Source of the DNA: Rhipicephalus microplus
Taxonomy: Eukaryota > Arthropoda > Arachnida > Ixodida > Ixodidae
Direction of reading: 5' to 3'
NCBI RefSeq assembly: GCF_043290135.1
Contig: NC_134707.1
Coordinates: 143,903,319-143,967,318 of the forward strand
DNA: 64,000 nucleotides
In this document: piece by piece, positions 39,830-52,045 of the stretch
Numbering within the stretch: the stretch's first letter is position 1
Layout of the letters: each line of letters opens with the position of its first letter
Notes under the pieces: model-generated
Databases searched by the model: none
What the model was told of the DNA's origin: nothing
What the model saw: the letters and a program-made list of their open reading frames with translations, nothing else
Position numbers and translations under genes: made by a program

Positions 39830-42800
39830 TCACAATCGTTCTACGAGGCGGGTCGCTCGCAGAAACTTCATCAGCGCCTTCGTTGCTTTCTGGCGTGAAG
39901 CTCGATCTTTCCGACATTCCAAGATTGACTGCTCGGAAAATGGCTGGTCGTCGAGGCGAGCAAACACTGCTGAGAGGGACTGTCGCTGAGAGCTGTACTG
40001 GGGGCACTGACATAAAATATGTTCAATTGTTTCGTCATTGTCGCAATGGTCGCATGTAGCGCTGTCTCTCATTCCGATGCGGCAGGCAAAAGCGTTCGTG
40101 AAAGACACCCCAAGCCACATACGGCAGAGAAGGGTCGTCTCGGATCGGGGTAGGCCAGATGGAATAGTAAGTCGTAGGCATGGGTCCAGGCGGTGAAGAC
40201 GGGTGTGGAGAAAACCGGGCGTATTCCGCATAGACCTTGCGACATCCTGCGCAAGCGTATTAATCTTTGCTGCTGCGTCGCTTCTTGATAGTGGAATGGG
40301 TTCCATCACTCCATTTTCGTGAGCATTCTTAGCTGCATTGTCGGCATGCTCGTTACCGATGATGCCGCAATGGCCTGGTAACCACTGAAAAGATATGTCA
40401 TGTCCTTCGTCTATTAGGTGATGGTACAGTTGTCGTATTTCGAGCGCCAATTGATCTTGAGGTCCACGACGTAGAGTATTGTGTAGACATTGGAGAGCTG
40501 GTTTCGAATCAGTAAAAATGCTCCATTTTTGTGGTGTCTCTTGGTCAATCCTGCGGAGTGCGCTGCGGAGTGCCGCGAGCTCCACGGCTGTCGATGTCGT
40601 CTTGTGTGACGTTCTGAACTGGATGGTTTCGGCTCTTGCTGGGAAGATCACAGCTCCTGCAGATCCTCCAACAGTTGTCGAGCCATCCGTGTAAAGTTTG
40701 ACATGATCTTTGTATTCTTCGTGTAGCATGAGTAGAATCATCTGCTTTAAAGCTGGCGCCGAGAGCTCCGCCTTCTTGCGAATCCCCGGCACTGTCAAGC
40801 GCAGTTTTGGTCGGTCCAAGCACCAAGGAGGTGTTAGTATCCGTTCCGGAGGTGTGTAGACTGTTGGAAGGCACTCACGGAAAGTCAATACTCTCTTACA
40901 GAAGGAGGCACTCGGTCGATCTTCTGGAAGCGAAGCTAGGTGGTGGGCAGGGGCGCGAGCAAGGTGTCTAATATGAGCTCTAAGCACCTCCAAAGTAATG
41001 TGCACTGTGGCCGGATAATCTTTGGCGATTGCGATGGTTTCCGCTGTTGATGTACAGCGTGGTAATCCAAGACAAACTCTGAGTGCCTGGCCCTGGGCGT
41101 TTTCTATTGTGCGTATACTGCTTTTGCAAGCGTTCGTCAGAACCGGCAAGCTATACCGCAGGTACCCCAGAAACAGCGTTTTGTACAAATGCAACATCGC
41201 GTGCACTGATGTGCCCCACGTTTTGCCTCCGAGGAACTTGAAAAGTTGTGCGATGGCCGTTAGGCGCTTCTTTAGAGTGGCCACATGGGGACTCCAGCAG
41301 AGATTTCGATCGATCGTGACCCCCAAAAACCTGTGGGTCCTGGCGTAGCAGACACTGTGTCCATTGATGGCGATGGGATATGACGTCATTGCCTTCCGCG
41401 TGAACGCGACCAGCGCCGATTTCTCAGGAGAAATCTCGAGGCCTTGTTCTCTAAGGTACGCCGATATTGAATTCGCTGCTTTCTGGAGTCTCGCACGTAC
41501 CTGAGGACGTGTTACACCTGATGTCCAGGCACAAATATCATCTGCATAGAGAGATATCTGCACGGAATCTGGTATGCGTTCAACGAGACCGATCAGAACC
41601 AGGTTGAACAGTGTGGGGCTCAATACACCACCTTGAGGAACACCACGGTGTGTATAATGTTCAGAAGTCGGCCCATCATCAGTTTGCATAAACAATGATA
41701 TCATATGTAGGTAGCATTGGATCCAGCGGTACACTCGCCCACCCAAACCAACTGACTCGAGGGCGTCAAGTATGGCTTCGTGAGAAACATTGTCATATGC
41801 TCCTTTGACATCTAAAAATAGTGCGACAGATAACCGTCTGCTCATTTTCTGGTGTTGTACGTAGGTCACCAGGTCAATGACATTGTCAATGGAGCTCCGA
41901 AGACGACGAAAACCGGCCATGGCGTCTGGATATATTCTATGGCGTTCTAGGAACCACTCGAGTCTGGCAAGGATCATTCGCTCCATCAGCTTCCCTACGC
42001 AACTAGCCAGCGCTATTGGGCGGTATGATGTCAGCTCTAGAGGCGATTTTCCAGGTTTGAGAAGTGCAACCAACCGGCTTGTTTTCCACTCTCTGGGGAC
42101 CGTTCCATCTCTCCAAGACTCATTGAATACTTCCAGCAAAGCACTTCGTGCTCGATCACCGAGATTGCATAATAGGCGGTATGATATGCCATCCGGCCCA
42201 GGCGATGACAATCGATTGCATGAAGCAAGAGCCACATTCAGTTCTTCCATTGAAAAAGGCAGGTCCAGGTGCGGGTCAAGGGAATGTGGCGTGTAATGAG
42301 CAGTAAGGGCTTCTGTGCAATTTGGTGGGCCCGCAATCTTCCTACAAAAATCTTCCGCTACCTCGATATCCCTTCTATTTTGGAAAAGGGCCAAGGCTTT
42401 AAACGGAAAACGTTGTTGGGGAAATGTGCGTAGGCCTCGCACGGTTCGCCATATTTGAGAAAGCGGTTTGCGAGGGTCTAGACTCGCGCAAAATTTCGCC
42501 CACCGTTGAAACTCCAGTTTGTCTATACGACGCTGGATCTTCTTTTGCATGCGCCTGGCCATCCGTAGATCTTGAATGGATTTTGTGCGTCGATATCTAC
42601 GCTCCGCACGCCGACGAGTCGCACGGAGTTGCTCTAACTCCATGTCCGTTTCTGAGGGCCTTGAAGAATATGCCAGCGTGCGCATCGCACTCTGCGCTGC
42701 TTGTTTGATCGCTTGCTCAATGTCAGAGGTTAAGCCTTTTTCACAAGCGTGTTCAATGTTGGTTTTGAATGCTGAAAGATCGATCTTCCGTACGGTTTTC

Positions 42801-43501
42801 GGCGGGTGGTCGCTAGCAAAGCCTTCGATGGTGAGATAACTGGGGATGTGATCGCTACCATGTGTCTCGATGTCTAAAAACCACTTAACGCTTGTGGCGA
42901 AGCGACGTGACACGAACGTCAAGTCCAAACAGCTGCTGTACGTTGATCCTCGCAGAAATGTAGGGCTCCCATCATTAAGTAGAGACAGTTCATGAGTCGA
43001 TACAAATGAAGCCAGCCTCCGGCCCGTGGTATTGACTTTTGAACTTCCCCAGATTGGGTGGTGGGCGTTGAAGTCTCCTATAATTATCCACGGATCCGGG
43101 ACGCTCGAAAGAATGTCATCCAGTCTTTGGCAATCAAAACGGGCTGAGGGAGATAAGTAGACACCTATTAATGTGAAGGTGAGGGTTTTCTGCTTTACAG
43201 TCAGGCAAACATATTGGTTCTCATCATGAGGCGACACAGGTTGAATGATGTAGGTAAGCTCCCGACGAATATACACAATGACCTTGCTGCTTTCGTTTCG
43301 GGTTTTGGACGGGATTGATTCGTAGCCAGATAGCCTGATCGGGTTTGATAATTTCGGTTCACATATTACGATGATTGGGAAAAGGTTAGAAAACACGTAC
43401 TGACGAAAATCGGAAATCCGTGATCTAAGTCCTCTTGCGTTCCACTGGATGACTGATGCTTCTCTGACGTCTTTGCGGAACGATTGTTGATCTCCTGCCA
43501 T
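39830..43501 (-). CDS. LINE ORF2 polyprotein: endonuclease, reverse transcriptase, RNase H (copy B, intact)
   Basis: 1223-aa enzyme for target-primed reverse transcription. Residues about 15-225 are an APE-like endonuclease: QWNARG (19-24), Glu48 in ICEPK, GDFN (142-145), SDH (216-218). Residues about 465-735 are the reverse transcriptase: FLDVKGAYD (562-570), GVPQGGVLSP (620-629) and the catalytic YADD (652-655, at 41537-41548). Residues about 930-1060 are RNase H with the expected acidic set: Asp939 (YTDG), Glu974, Asp998 (TDSK), then His1044 and Asp1054 in GHCG...NEHAD. A C-terminal zinc motif follows (C1150, C1153, H1161, C1164). The ATG is 4 nt after the ORF1 stop and the stop is TGA at 39830. 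Length and domain order suit a complete I-group ORF2. No disruption is visible. Confidence 0.95.
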   Translation of the reverse strand: MAGDQQSFRKDVREASVIQWNARGLRSRISDFRQYVFSNLFPIIVICEPKLSNPIRLSGYESIPSKTRNESSKVIVYIRRELTYIIQPVSPHDENQYVCLTVKQKTLTFTLIGVYLSPSARFDCQRLDDILSSVPDPWIIIGDFNAHHPIWGSSKVNTTGRRLASFVSTHELSLLNDGSPTFLRGSTYSSCLDLTFVSRRFATSVKWFLDIETHGSDHIPSYLTIEGFASDHPPKTVRKIDLSAFKTNIEHACEKGLTSDIEQAIKQAAQSAMRTLAYSSRPSETDMELEQLRATRRRAERRYRRTKSIQDLRMARRMQKKIQRRIDKLEFQRWAKFCASLDPRKPLSQIWRTVRGLRTFPQQRFPFKALALFQNRRDIEVAEDFCRKIAGPPNCTEALTAHYTPHSLDPHLDLPFSMEELNVALASCNRLSSPGPDGISYRLLCNLGDRARSALLEVFNESWRDGTVPREWKTSRLVALLKPGKSPLELTSYRPIALASCVGKLMERMILARLEWFLERHRIYPDAMAGFRRLRSSIDNVIDLVTYVQHQKMSRRLSVALFLDVKGAYDNVSHEAILDALESVGLGGRVYRWIQCYLHMISLFMQTDDGPTSEHYTHRGVPQGGVLSPTLFNLVLIGLVERIPDSVQISLYADDICAWTSGVTRPQVRARLQKAANSISAYLREQGLEISPEKSALVAFTRKAMTSYPIAINGHSVCYARTHRFLGVTIDRNLCWSPHVATLKKRLTAIAQLFKFLGGKTWGTSVHAMLHLYKTLFLGYLRYSLPVLTNACKSSIRTIENAQGQALRVCLGLPRCTSTAETIAIAKDYPATVHITLEVLRAHIRHLARAPAHHLASLPEDRPSASFCKRVLTFRECLPTVYTPPERILTPPWCLDRPKLRLTVPGIRKKAELSAPALKQMILLMLHEEYKDHVKLYTDGSTTVGGSAGAVIFPARAETIQFRTSHKTTSTAVELAALRSALRRIDQETPQKWSIFTDSKPALQCLHNTLRRGPQDQLALEIRQLYHHLIDEGHDISFQWLPGHCGIIGNEHADNAAKNAHENGVMEPIPLSRSDAAAKINTLAQDVARSMRNTPGFLHTRLHRLDPCLRLTIPSGLPRSETTLLCRMWLGVSFTNAFACRIGMRDSATCDHCDNDETIEHILCQCPQYSSQRQSLSAVFARLDDQPFSEQSILECRKDRASRQKATKALMKFLRATRLVERL

Positions 43502-43508
43502 GACTCTA
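43499..43508 (-). promoter_or_regulatory. ORF1-ORF2 junction, copy B
   Basis: TAGAGTCATG on the coding strand, identical to copy A. It is the probable site of reinitiation of ORF2 translation; the mechanism is inferred from spacing only. Confidence 0.6.
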
Positions 43509-44894
43509 CGCGAGGGAGGCGAGGACTGGGCTCAGCGCGTCCAACACCTGTAACCCGCTTCGAGCGGTTGGAGTTCCCAGGCTTCTTAGTATGTCTGCCA
43601 TGACAGCGACGAGGGATCGTAACATCGGGATGATCTGTCGATCGACCCTTGACACATCCTCAACGGAAGTAGACTCGGTGTAAGGTGTAGGGCGGCGAGG
43701 CCTCGCAGGAGGCTCCTTTGCAAGCTGTGTACGCGGAAGCGTAGGCCACTCATCCGCAGCTGTGAGCTTCTCCACTTCTTTTCGCTTCGTGCTTACTACT
43801 TCACTCGTGCTCGGAGGAAATGGGTTATGCGCAACACTCTGTCCTCCACGCCTCCGTCGGCGACTACGTCGCCGCCGTACCCTTTCAGCAGCCTCTCTGT
43901 GGGTTGAATTGTCCCTAACCATTTGTTTGATAATGGCGATTTCCTTCTTAATCCGAGGGCATTCCTTGGATGCAGCATCATGCGGACCATCACAGTTTCT
44001 GCACTTCAGACTTGTTGCCCGACATGCGTCTGCAGTGTGCGGCTCAGCGCATCGGGGGCATACTGTGGTGTTTGTACATACACTCTTGATGTGACCAATT
44101 TTCATGCAGTTATGGCACTGGAGTGGTTTAGGGACAAATGGTCGAACAGGATGTCGGAAGTGTCCCACTTTGACATGCGACGGAATGGAATCTCCTTTGA
44201 ACATTATCTTTACACATCGGGTGTTTCCGAGGCGAAGTACATTCGCGATGAGAACTCCTTCGTTCGCTGGTTTTATGAGAGTTGGGAGGTCCGAGTTTGC
44301 TATGGCCAAATCAATGTCGTAGATTACTCCCGCCGTGCAGGCACCGTCCATTGGAATAACCGGTCGTACTTTGATGCCTCCCAAATCTGATACTCTGCGA
44401 AGCTTGTCTATGGCGCTGGCAGTCATTGTGTCCACAGCTAGAATATTCTTCCGCGTGTTCACCCGGATATCCTTAATGTCGTTTGGTGCTACCCCCTCAA
44501 AGTACATAGAGAGAGCTTGCCTGTTGACTGCTCGAAGGCTGATGGTGGAGTCCTCGGGCATGAAGAGGATGGTGTGCGGCCAGCATTCTCCTTTTGACTG
44601 AGACGTTAATGTCCCTGCTGGTGAAGACGACTTGATACTTCTTCTTTTGGCCTTCCTGCTTCTCACGGTCTCGAAGTCGTCATCCGACGAGTCGTCGCCA
44701 GTGGCCGAGTACAGTTCTGTGTCCTCGCTGGTGCTCGAACAGGTGCTTCGTTTCCGCGACGAGCTTGCCAAAAGTGGTCTATGGTCGGACATAGCCGCAG
44801 AAGGCTCCACGTCCACAGCCATGATGCAGTGACTATCACCGTTGGCCTCACTGGTTCTGGGCCAGGCGCGCTGATTTACCGAGGAGCTCGCCAT
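43506..44894 (-). CDS. LINE ORF1 (gag-like nucleic-acid-binding protein), copy B
   Basis: 462-aa counterpart of copy A ORF1, with the three zinc knuckles (260-273, 279-291, 298-312) and the arginine-rich stretch unchanged. Five base differences from copy A were seen: three replacements (Asn150, Ala161, Leu391) and two silent changes. The start is the first in-element ATG (44894). The stop is TAG at 43506-43508, four bases before ORF2. The protein should coat the element RNA and act as a nucleic-acid chaperone, by analogy with I-group and Jockey-type ORF1 proteins. Confidence 0.91.
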   Translation of the reverse strand: MASSSVNQRAWPRTSEANGDSHCIMAVDVEPSAAMSDHRPLLASSSRKRSTCSSTSEDTELYSATGDDSSDDDFETVRSRKAKRRSIKSSSPAGTLTSQSKGECWPHTILFMPEDSTISLRAVNRQALSMYFEGVAPNDIKDIRVNTRKNILAVDTMTASAIDKLRRVSDLGGIKVRPVIPMDGACTAGVIYDIDLAIANSDLPTLIKPANEGVLIANVLRLGNTRCVKIMFKGDSIPSHVKVGHFRHPVRPFVPKPLQCHNCMKIGHIKSVCTNTTVCPRCAEPHTADACRATSLKCRNCDGPHDAASKECPRIKKEIAIIKQMVRDNSTHREAAERVRRRRSRRRRRGGQSVAHNPFPPSTSEVVSTKRKEVEKLTAADEWPTLPRTQLAKEPPARPRRPTPYTESTSVEDVSRVDRQIIPMLRSLVAVMADILRSLGTPTARSGLQVLDALSPVLASLA

Positions 44895-45048
44895 AGCAGA
44901 CCTCTGGCTGGGCGGACCAGTGGATGACTCCGCGTCCGTCGCCTTGGGGCAGGGAGCAGCGTCTCCCGTAGAAAGCGAAAAACTTGATAACAATGCTCGG
45001 AGCCGAAAGCAGAAGCGTTCTATGAAGAGACACTTCGTCGTCGTCGTC
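44895..45048 (-). other. LINE 5' UTR, copy B
   Basis: 154-bp leader with no difference from copy A that I noticed. No specific promoter element could be identified. Confidence 0.7.
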
Positions 45049-45059
45049 CTGCAACTAGA
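45049..45059. repeat. Target-site duplication, 5' side of LINE B
   Basis: CTGCAACTAGA after the CGTCGTC 5' end of copy B. The following satellite carries the AAAAAGTACAAATAG and AATTACAAACTCC variants shared with the copy A flank and the empty site. Confidence 0.93.
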
Positions 45060-48000
45060 AAATCTACAACTACAAACTCGAAAACTAAAAAGTACAAATA
45101 GAAACTCCACAATTACAAACTCCACAAGTAGACACTCCACAACTAGAAACTCCACAACTAGAAACTCCACAACTTGAAACACCAATACTAGATACTCCAC
45201 AACTACAAATTCCACAACTAAAAACTCCACAACTAGAAACTCCGCAACTAAAAACTCCCCAACTAGAAACTCCCCAACTAGAAACTTTGCAACTAGAATT
45301 TCCGCAACTAGAAAGTCTGCAACTAGAAACTCTGTAACTAGAAACTACACAACTAGAAACCCCACAACTATAAACTTCACAACTAGAAGCTCAACAACTA
45401 GAGACTGCACAACTAGAAACTCCACAACTAGAAAACTCCGCAACTAGAAACTCTGCAACTAGATACTCCGCAACTAGAAACTCCATAGATAGAAACTCCA
45501 CTACTAGAGACTCCACAACTAGAAACTCCACAACTAGAAACTCCACAACTACGAACCTCACAACTAGAAACTCCACAGCTAGAAACTCCGCAACTAGAAA
45601 CTCCACAACTTGAAACTCCGCCACTAGAATCTCCACAACTAGAAAACTCCGCAACTAGAAACTTTACAGCTAGAAACTACACAACTTGAGACTTTGCAAC
45701 TAGAAACTCTGCAACAAGAAACTCCGCAACTAGACACTGCACAGCTAGTAACTCCGCAACTAGAAACTCCACAACTTGAAACTCCACCTCTAGAATCTCC
45801 ACAACTTGAAAACTCCGCAACTAGAAACTCTGCATTTAGAAACTTCGCAACTAGAAACTCCACAGCTAGAAACTCCACAACTAGAGACTCCACAACTAGA
45901 AACTCCAAAACTACGAACCCCACAACTACGAACCCCACAAGTAGAAACTCCACAACTAGAAACTCAACAACTAGAAACTCCACAACTTGAGACTTCGCAA
46001 CTAGAAACTCCACAACTATGAACTCCACTACTAGAGACTCCACAACTAGAAACTCCACAACTAGAAACTCCACAACTACGAACCTCACAACTAGAAACTC
46101 CACAGCTAGAAACTCCGCAACTAGAAACTCCACATCTTGAAACTCCGCCACTAGAATCTCCACAACTAGAATACTCCGCAACTAGAAACTCTGCAACTAG
46201 AAACTCCGCAACTAGAAACTTCACAGCTAGAAACTCCACAACTTGAAACACCACAACTAGATACTCCACAACTACAAATTGCACAACTAGAAACTCCACA
46301 ACCAGAAACTCCGAAACTGGAAACTCCGCAGCTAGAAGCTCCACAACTTGAGACTTCGCAACTAGAAACTCGGCAACTAGAATCTCCACATCTAGAAACT
46401 CTGCGACTAGAAACTCCGCAACTACAAACTCCGCAACCTGAAACTCCGCAACTAGAAACTCCACAACTAGAAACTCCACAACTTGAAACTCCACAACTAG
46501 AGACTCCACAACTAGAAACTCCACAACTACGAACCCCACAACTACGAACCCCACTACTAGCAACTCCACAACTAGAAACTCCACAACTTGAGACTTCGCA
46601 ACTAGAAACTCCACAACTAGAAACTCCACTACTAGAGTCTCCACAACTAGAAACTCCATAACTAGAAGCTACACAACTAGAGACTCTACAACTACAAATT
46701 CCACAACTGGAAACTTCACAACTACGAACCTCACATCTAGAAACTCCGCAACAACAAACTCCACAACTAGAAACTCCACAACTAGAAATTTCACTACTAG
46801 AGACTCAACAACTAGAGACTCCTCAACTAAAAGCTCCACAACTAGAAACTTTACAACTAGAAACTCCGCAACTAGAAACCCGACAACTAGAAACTCAACA
46901 ACTAGAAACTCCACACCTATTATTTCTACACCTTGAAACTCCACAACTAAAACTCGACAACTAAAACTTCACAACTAGAAACTCCACAACTAGAAACTCC
47001 GCAACTAGACTCTCCCCAACTGGAAACTCCCCAACTAGAAACTCTGCAACTAGAAACTCCGCAACTAGAAACTCTGCAACTAGAAACTCCATAACTAGAA
47101 ACTCCACAGCTAGAAACCCCACAACTATAAACTTCACAACTAGAAACTCCACAACTAGAAACTCCGGAACTAGAAAATCCGCAGCTAGAAACTCCCCAAC
47201 TTGAGACTTCGCAGCTAGAAACTCGGCAACTAGAATCTCCACAACGAGAAACTCTGCGACTAGAAACTCCGCAACTACAAACTCCGCAACCTAAAACTCA
47301 ACAACTGGAGACTGCACAACTAGAGACTCCGCAACAAGAAACTCCACAGCTAGAAACTCCGCAACTAGAAACTCCACAACTTGAAACTCCGCCACTAGAA
47401 ACTCGTCAACTAGAAACTCCACAGCTACGAACCTCGCAACTAGAAACTCCACAACTTGAAACTCTGCAACTAGAAACTCCACAACTAGAAAAGTCCGCAA
47501 TTAGAAACTCTGCAACTAAAAACTCCGCAACTAGAAACTCCAGAGCCAGAAATTCCACAACTTGAAACACCACAACTAGATACTCCACAACAACAAATTC
47601 CACAACTAGAAACTCCAGAACTAGAAACTCCGCAACTTGAGACTTCGCAACTAGAAACTCGGCAACTAGAATCTCCACAACTAGAAACTCTGCAACTAGA
47701 AACTCCGCAACTAGAAACTCCACAGCTAGAAACTCCACAACTAGAGACTCCACAACTCGAAACTCCACAACTACAAACCCCACAACTAGAAACTCCACAA
47801 CTTGAAACTCCACAACTTGAGAGTTCGCAACTAGAAACTCCAACTCTAGAAACTCCACAACTAGAGACTCCACAACTAGAAACTCCACAACTAGAAACTC
47901 TGCAACTTGAAACACCACAACTAGATACTCCACAACTACAAATTGCACAACTAGAAACTCCACAACCAGAAACTCCGAAACTAGAAACTCCGCAGCTAGA

Positions 48001-48082
48001 AAATCCACAACTAGAAACTCCAAAACTAGATACTCCACAACTACAGACTCCGCAACTACAAAACTCCGCAACTAGAAACTCC

Positions 48083-48172
48083 ACAACTAGATGATTCGCA
48101 ACTATTAACTCTACAACTTCAAAATCCGAAACTATCAACTCCACAACTTGAAACGCCGCTACTATATACTCC
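48083..48172. repeat. HOR anchor block 9 (right of LINE B)
   Basis: Anchor with GATGATTCGCAACT and AAAATCCGAAACTATC. Both variants are shared only with the anchor at 55798. Confidence 0.85.
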
Positions 48173-51100
48173 ACAACTACAAACTCCACAACTAGAAACT
48201 CCACAACTTGGAACTCCGCAACTAGAAACTCCGCCACTAGAATCTCCACAACTAGAAAGTCCGCAACTAGAAACTCTGCATCTAGAAACTTCGCAACTAG
48301 AAACTCCACAGCTAGAAACACCACAAATGGAAACCCCACAACCAGAAACTCCGCAACTAGAAACTCACTCCGCAACTAGAGACTCCACAACTAGAAACTC
48401 CACAACTAGAAACTCAACAGCCAGAGACTCCACAACTAGAGACTGCACATTTAGAGATGCCGCAACTTGAAACTCCACAGCTAGAAACTTCGCAACTAGA
48501 AACTCCACAACTAGAAACTTTACAACTAGAAACTCCATAACTAGACACTTCGGAACTAGAAACTCCACAACTAGAAACTCCACAACCTGAGACTCCAAAA
48601 CCAGAGACTGCACAACTAGAGACTCCGCAACTAGAAACTCCACAGCTAGAAACTCCGCAACTAGAAACTCCACAAATAGAGACTCCGCCACTAGAAACTC
48701 GACAACTTAAAACTCTGCAACTAGAAAATCCGCAACTATAAACTCAAGTAAAAACTCCCCAACTAGAAACTTCGCAACTAGACACTCCGCAACTAGAAAA
48801 TCCACAACTAGAAACTCCGTAAATAGAAACCCGAAAACTAGAAACTCCACAACTAGAAACTCCACACCTATAAATTCCACAACTTAAACTCCACAACTAA
48901 AACTCCACAACTAGAAACTCCACAACTAGAAACTCTGCAACTAGAAACTTCTCAACTGGAAACTCCACAGTTAGAAATTCCACAACTATAAACTCCACAA
49001 CCAGAAACTCCACAACTAGAGACTCCAAAACAAGAGACTGCACAATTAGAGACTCCGCAACTAGATACTCCAAAACTAAGAACTCTGAACTAGAAAATCT
49101 ACAACTACAAACTCGAAAACTAAAAACTACAAATAGAAACTCCACAACTAGAAAATCCACAAGTAGACACTCCACAACTAGAAACTCCACAACTAGAAAC
49201 TCCACAACTTGAAACACCCAAACTAGATACTCCACAACTACAAATTCCACAACTAAAAACTCCACAACTAGAAACTCCGCAACTAGAAACTCCACAGCTA
49301 GAAACTCTACAACTTGAGACTTCGCAACTAAAGAACTCGGCAACTAGAAACTCAACAACTAGAAACTCCACAACTAGAAACACCGCAACTAAAAACTCTG
49401 CAACCAGAAATTCCACAGCTAGAAAATCCACATCTAGAAACTCTGCAACTAGAAACTCCGCAAATAGAAACTCCACAGCTAGAAAATCCACAACTAGAAA
49501 CTCCACAACTAGAAACTCCACAACTACTGACTCCGCAACTAGAAACTCTGCAGCTAGAAACTCCGCAACTAGAAACTCCACAACTTGAAACTCCGCCACT
49601 AGAATCTCCACAACTAGAAAACTCCGCAACTAGAAACTTTACAGCTAGAAACTACACAACTTGAGACTTTGCAACTAGAAACTCTGCAACAAGAAACTCC
49701 GCAACTAGAAACTCCACAGCTAGTAACTCCGCAACTAGAAACTCCACAACTTGAAACTCCGCCTCTAGAATCTGCACAACTTGAAAATTCCGCAACTAGA
49801 AACTCTGCAACTAGAAACTTCGCAACTAGAAACTCCACAGCTAGAAACTCCACAACTAGAGACTCCACAACTAGAAACTCCAAAGCTACGAACCCCACAA
49901 CTACGAATCCCACAAGTAGAAACTCCACAACTAGAAACTCAACAACTAGAAACTCCACAACTTGAGACTTCGCAACTAGAAACTCCACAACTATAAACTC
50001 CACTACTGGAGACTCCACAACTAGAAACTCAACAAGTAGAAACTCCACAACTACGAACCTCACAACTAGAAACTCCACAGCTAGAAACTCCGCAACTAGA
50101 AACTCCACATCTTGAAACTCCGCCACTAGAATCTCCACAACTAGAAAACTCCGCAACTAGAAACTCTGCAACTAGAAACTCCGCAACTAGAAACTCCGCA
50201 ACTGGAAACTTCACAGCTAGAAACTCCACAACTTGAAACACCACAACTAGATACTCCACAACTACAAATTGCACAACTAGAAACTCCATACCAGAAACTC
50301 CGAAACCAGAAACTCCGCAGCTAGAAGCTCCACAACTTGAGACTTCGCAACTAGAAACTCGGCAACTAGAATCTCCACATCTAGAAACTCTGCGACTAGA
50401 AACTCCGCAACTACAAACTCCGCAACCTGAAACTCCGCAACTAGAAACTCCACAACTAGAAACTCCACAACTTGAAACTCCACAACTAGAGACTCCACAA
50501 CTAGAAACTCCACAACTATGAACCCCACAACTACGAACCCCCCTACTAGCAACTCCACAACTTGAAACTCCACAACTTGAGACTTCGCAACTAGAAACTC
50601 CACAACTATAAACTCCACTACTAGAGTCTCCACAACTAGAAACTCCACAACTAGAAAGTCCACAACTAGAGACTCTACAACTACAAACTCCACAACTAGA
50701 AACTTCACTACTACGAACCTCACAACTAGAAACTCCACAACTAGAAACTTTGCAAATCTAAACTGCACAACTAGAAAACTCCGCAACTAGAAACTCTGCA
50801 ACTAGAAACTCCGCAACTAGAAACTTCACAGCTAGAAACTCCACAACTTGAAACACCACAACTAGATACTCCACAACTACAAATTGCACAACTAGAAACT
50901 CTGCAACTAGAAACTCCGCAGCTAGAAACTCCCCAACTTGAGACTTCGCAGCTAGAAACTCGGCAACTAGAATCTCCACAACTAGAAACTCTGCGACTAG
51001 AAACTCCGCAGCTACAAACTCCGCAACCTAAAACTCAACAACTGGAGACTGCACAACTAGAGACTCCGCAACTAGAGACTCCACAGCTAGAAACTCCGCA

Positions 51101-51955
51101 ACTAGAAACTCCACAACTTGAAACTCCGCCACTAGAATCTCCACAACTAGAAAACTTCGCAACTAGAAACTCTGCAACTAGAAACTCCGCAACTAGAAAC
51201 TCCACAGCTAGAAACTCCACAACTAGAAACTCCACAACTAGAGACTCCACAACTTGAAACTCCACAACTACGAACCCCAAAACTACGAACCCCACTATTA
51301 GCAACTCCACAACTAGAAACTCCACAACTTGAGACTTCGCAACTACAAACTCCACAACTAAAAACTCCACTACTAGAGTCTCCAAAACTAGAAACTCCAC
51401 AACTAGAAACACCGCAACTTGAGAATTCGCAACTTGAAACTCGGCAACTAGAATCTCCACAACTAGAAACTCTGCAACTAGAAACTCCGCAACTAGAAAC
51501 TCCACAGCTAGAAACTCCACAACTAGAGACTCCTCAACTCGAAACTCCACAACTACAAACCCCACAACTAGAAACTCCACAACTTGAAACTCCACAACTT
51601 GAGAGTTCGCAACTAGAAACTCCAACTCTAGAAACTCCACAAGTAGAGACTCCACAACTAGAAACTCCACAACTAGAAACTCTGCAACTAGAAACTCCAC
51701 AACTAGAAAACTCCGCAACTAAAAACTCTGCAACTAGAAACTCCGCAACTAAAAACTTCTCACCTAGAAACTCCACAACTTGAAACACCACAACTAGATA
51801 CTCCACAACTACAAATTGCACAACTAGAAACTCCACAACCAGAAACTCCGAAACTAGAAACTCCGCAGCTAGAAAATCCACAACTAGAAACTCCAAAACT
51901 AGATACTCCACAACTACAGACTCCGCAACTACAAAACTCCGCAACTAGAAACTCC

Positions 51956-52045
51956 ACAACTAGACGATTCGACACTATTAACTCTAAAACTTCAAAATCC
52001 AAAACTATCAACTCCACAACTTGAAACGCCGCTACTAGATACTCC
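51956..52045. repeat. HOR anchor block 10 (left of the empty site)
   Basis: Anchor with the diagnostic CTCTAAAACTT, 13170 bp from anchor 8. This is the same shift that aligns the left LINE flank with the empty site. Confidence 0.88.

Larger units (their letters stand above)
39680..45048 (-). mobile_element. Full-length non-LTR retrotransposon (LINE), copy B, both ORFs intact
   Basis: 5369-bp element collinear with copy A at a constant shift of 19745 bp, so no length changes have accumulated. It has the same 11-bp TSDs and the same flanking satellite. Both reading frames are open from start to stop and the catalytic motifs are present, so by sequence it could be autonomous. It shares the (TC)8 3' end and the GAC-repeat 5' end. 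Because it arose by segmental duplication, it is not a second insertion. Confidence 0.95.
27901..47690. repeat. Segmental tandem duplication, block B
   Basis: Second copy of the block, containing LINE copy B. It begins where sequence like that near 47.69 kb changes to sequence like that near 8.47 kb. Relative to block A it lacks 45 bp near 30.69 kb, 196 bp near 31.03 kb, 15 bp near 31.87 kb and 45 bp near 38.50 kb. Its right end runs on into satellite at 47.7-48.4 kb that has no counterpart after block A. The LINE and its flanks are almost identical to block A, so the duplication is recent relative to general monomer divergence. Confidence 0.85.

Noticed and set aside
19935..45048. Two independent LINE insertions into the same target
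   Set aside because: Identical TSDs, identical flanks and a constant 19745-bp shift extending far into satellite on both sides show one insertion followed by duplication.
39680..45048. Integrated virus or LTR retrotransposon
   Set aside because: No LTRs, protease, integrase or envelope are seen. An APE-like endonuclease, 11-bp TSDs and a simple-repeat 3' end identify a non-LTR retrotransposon.
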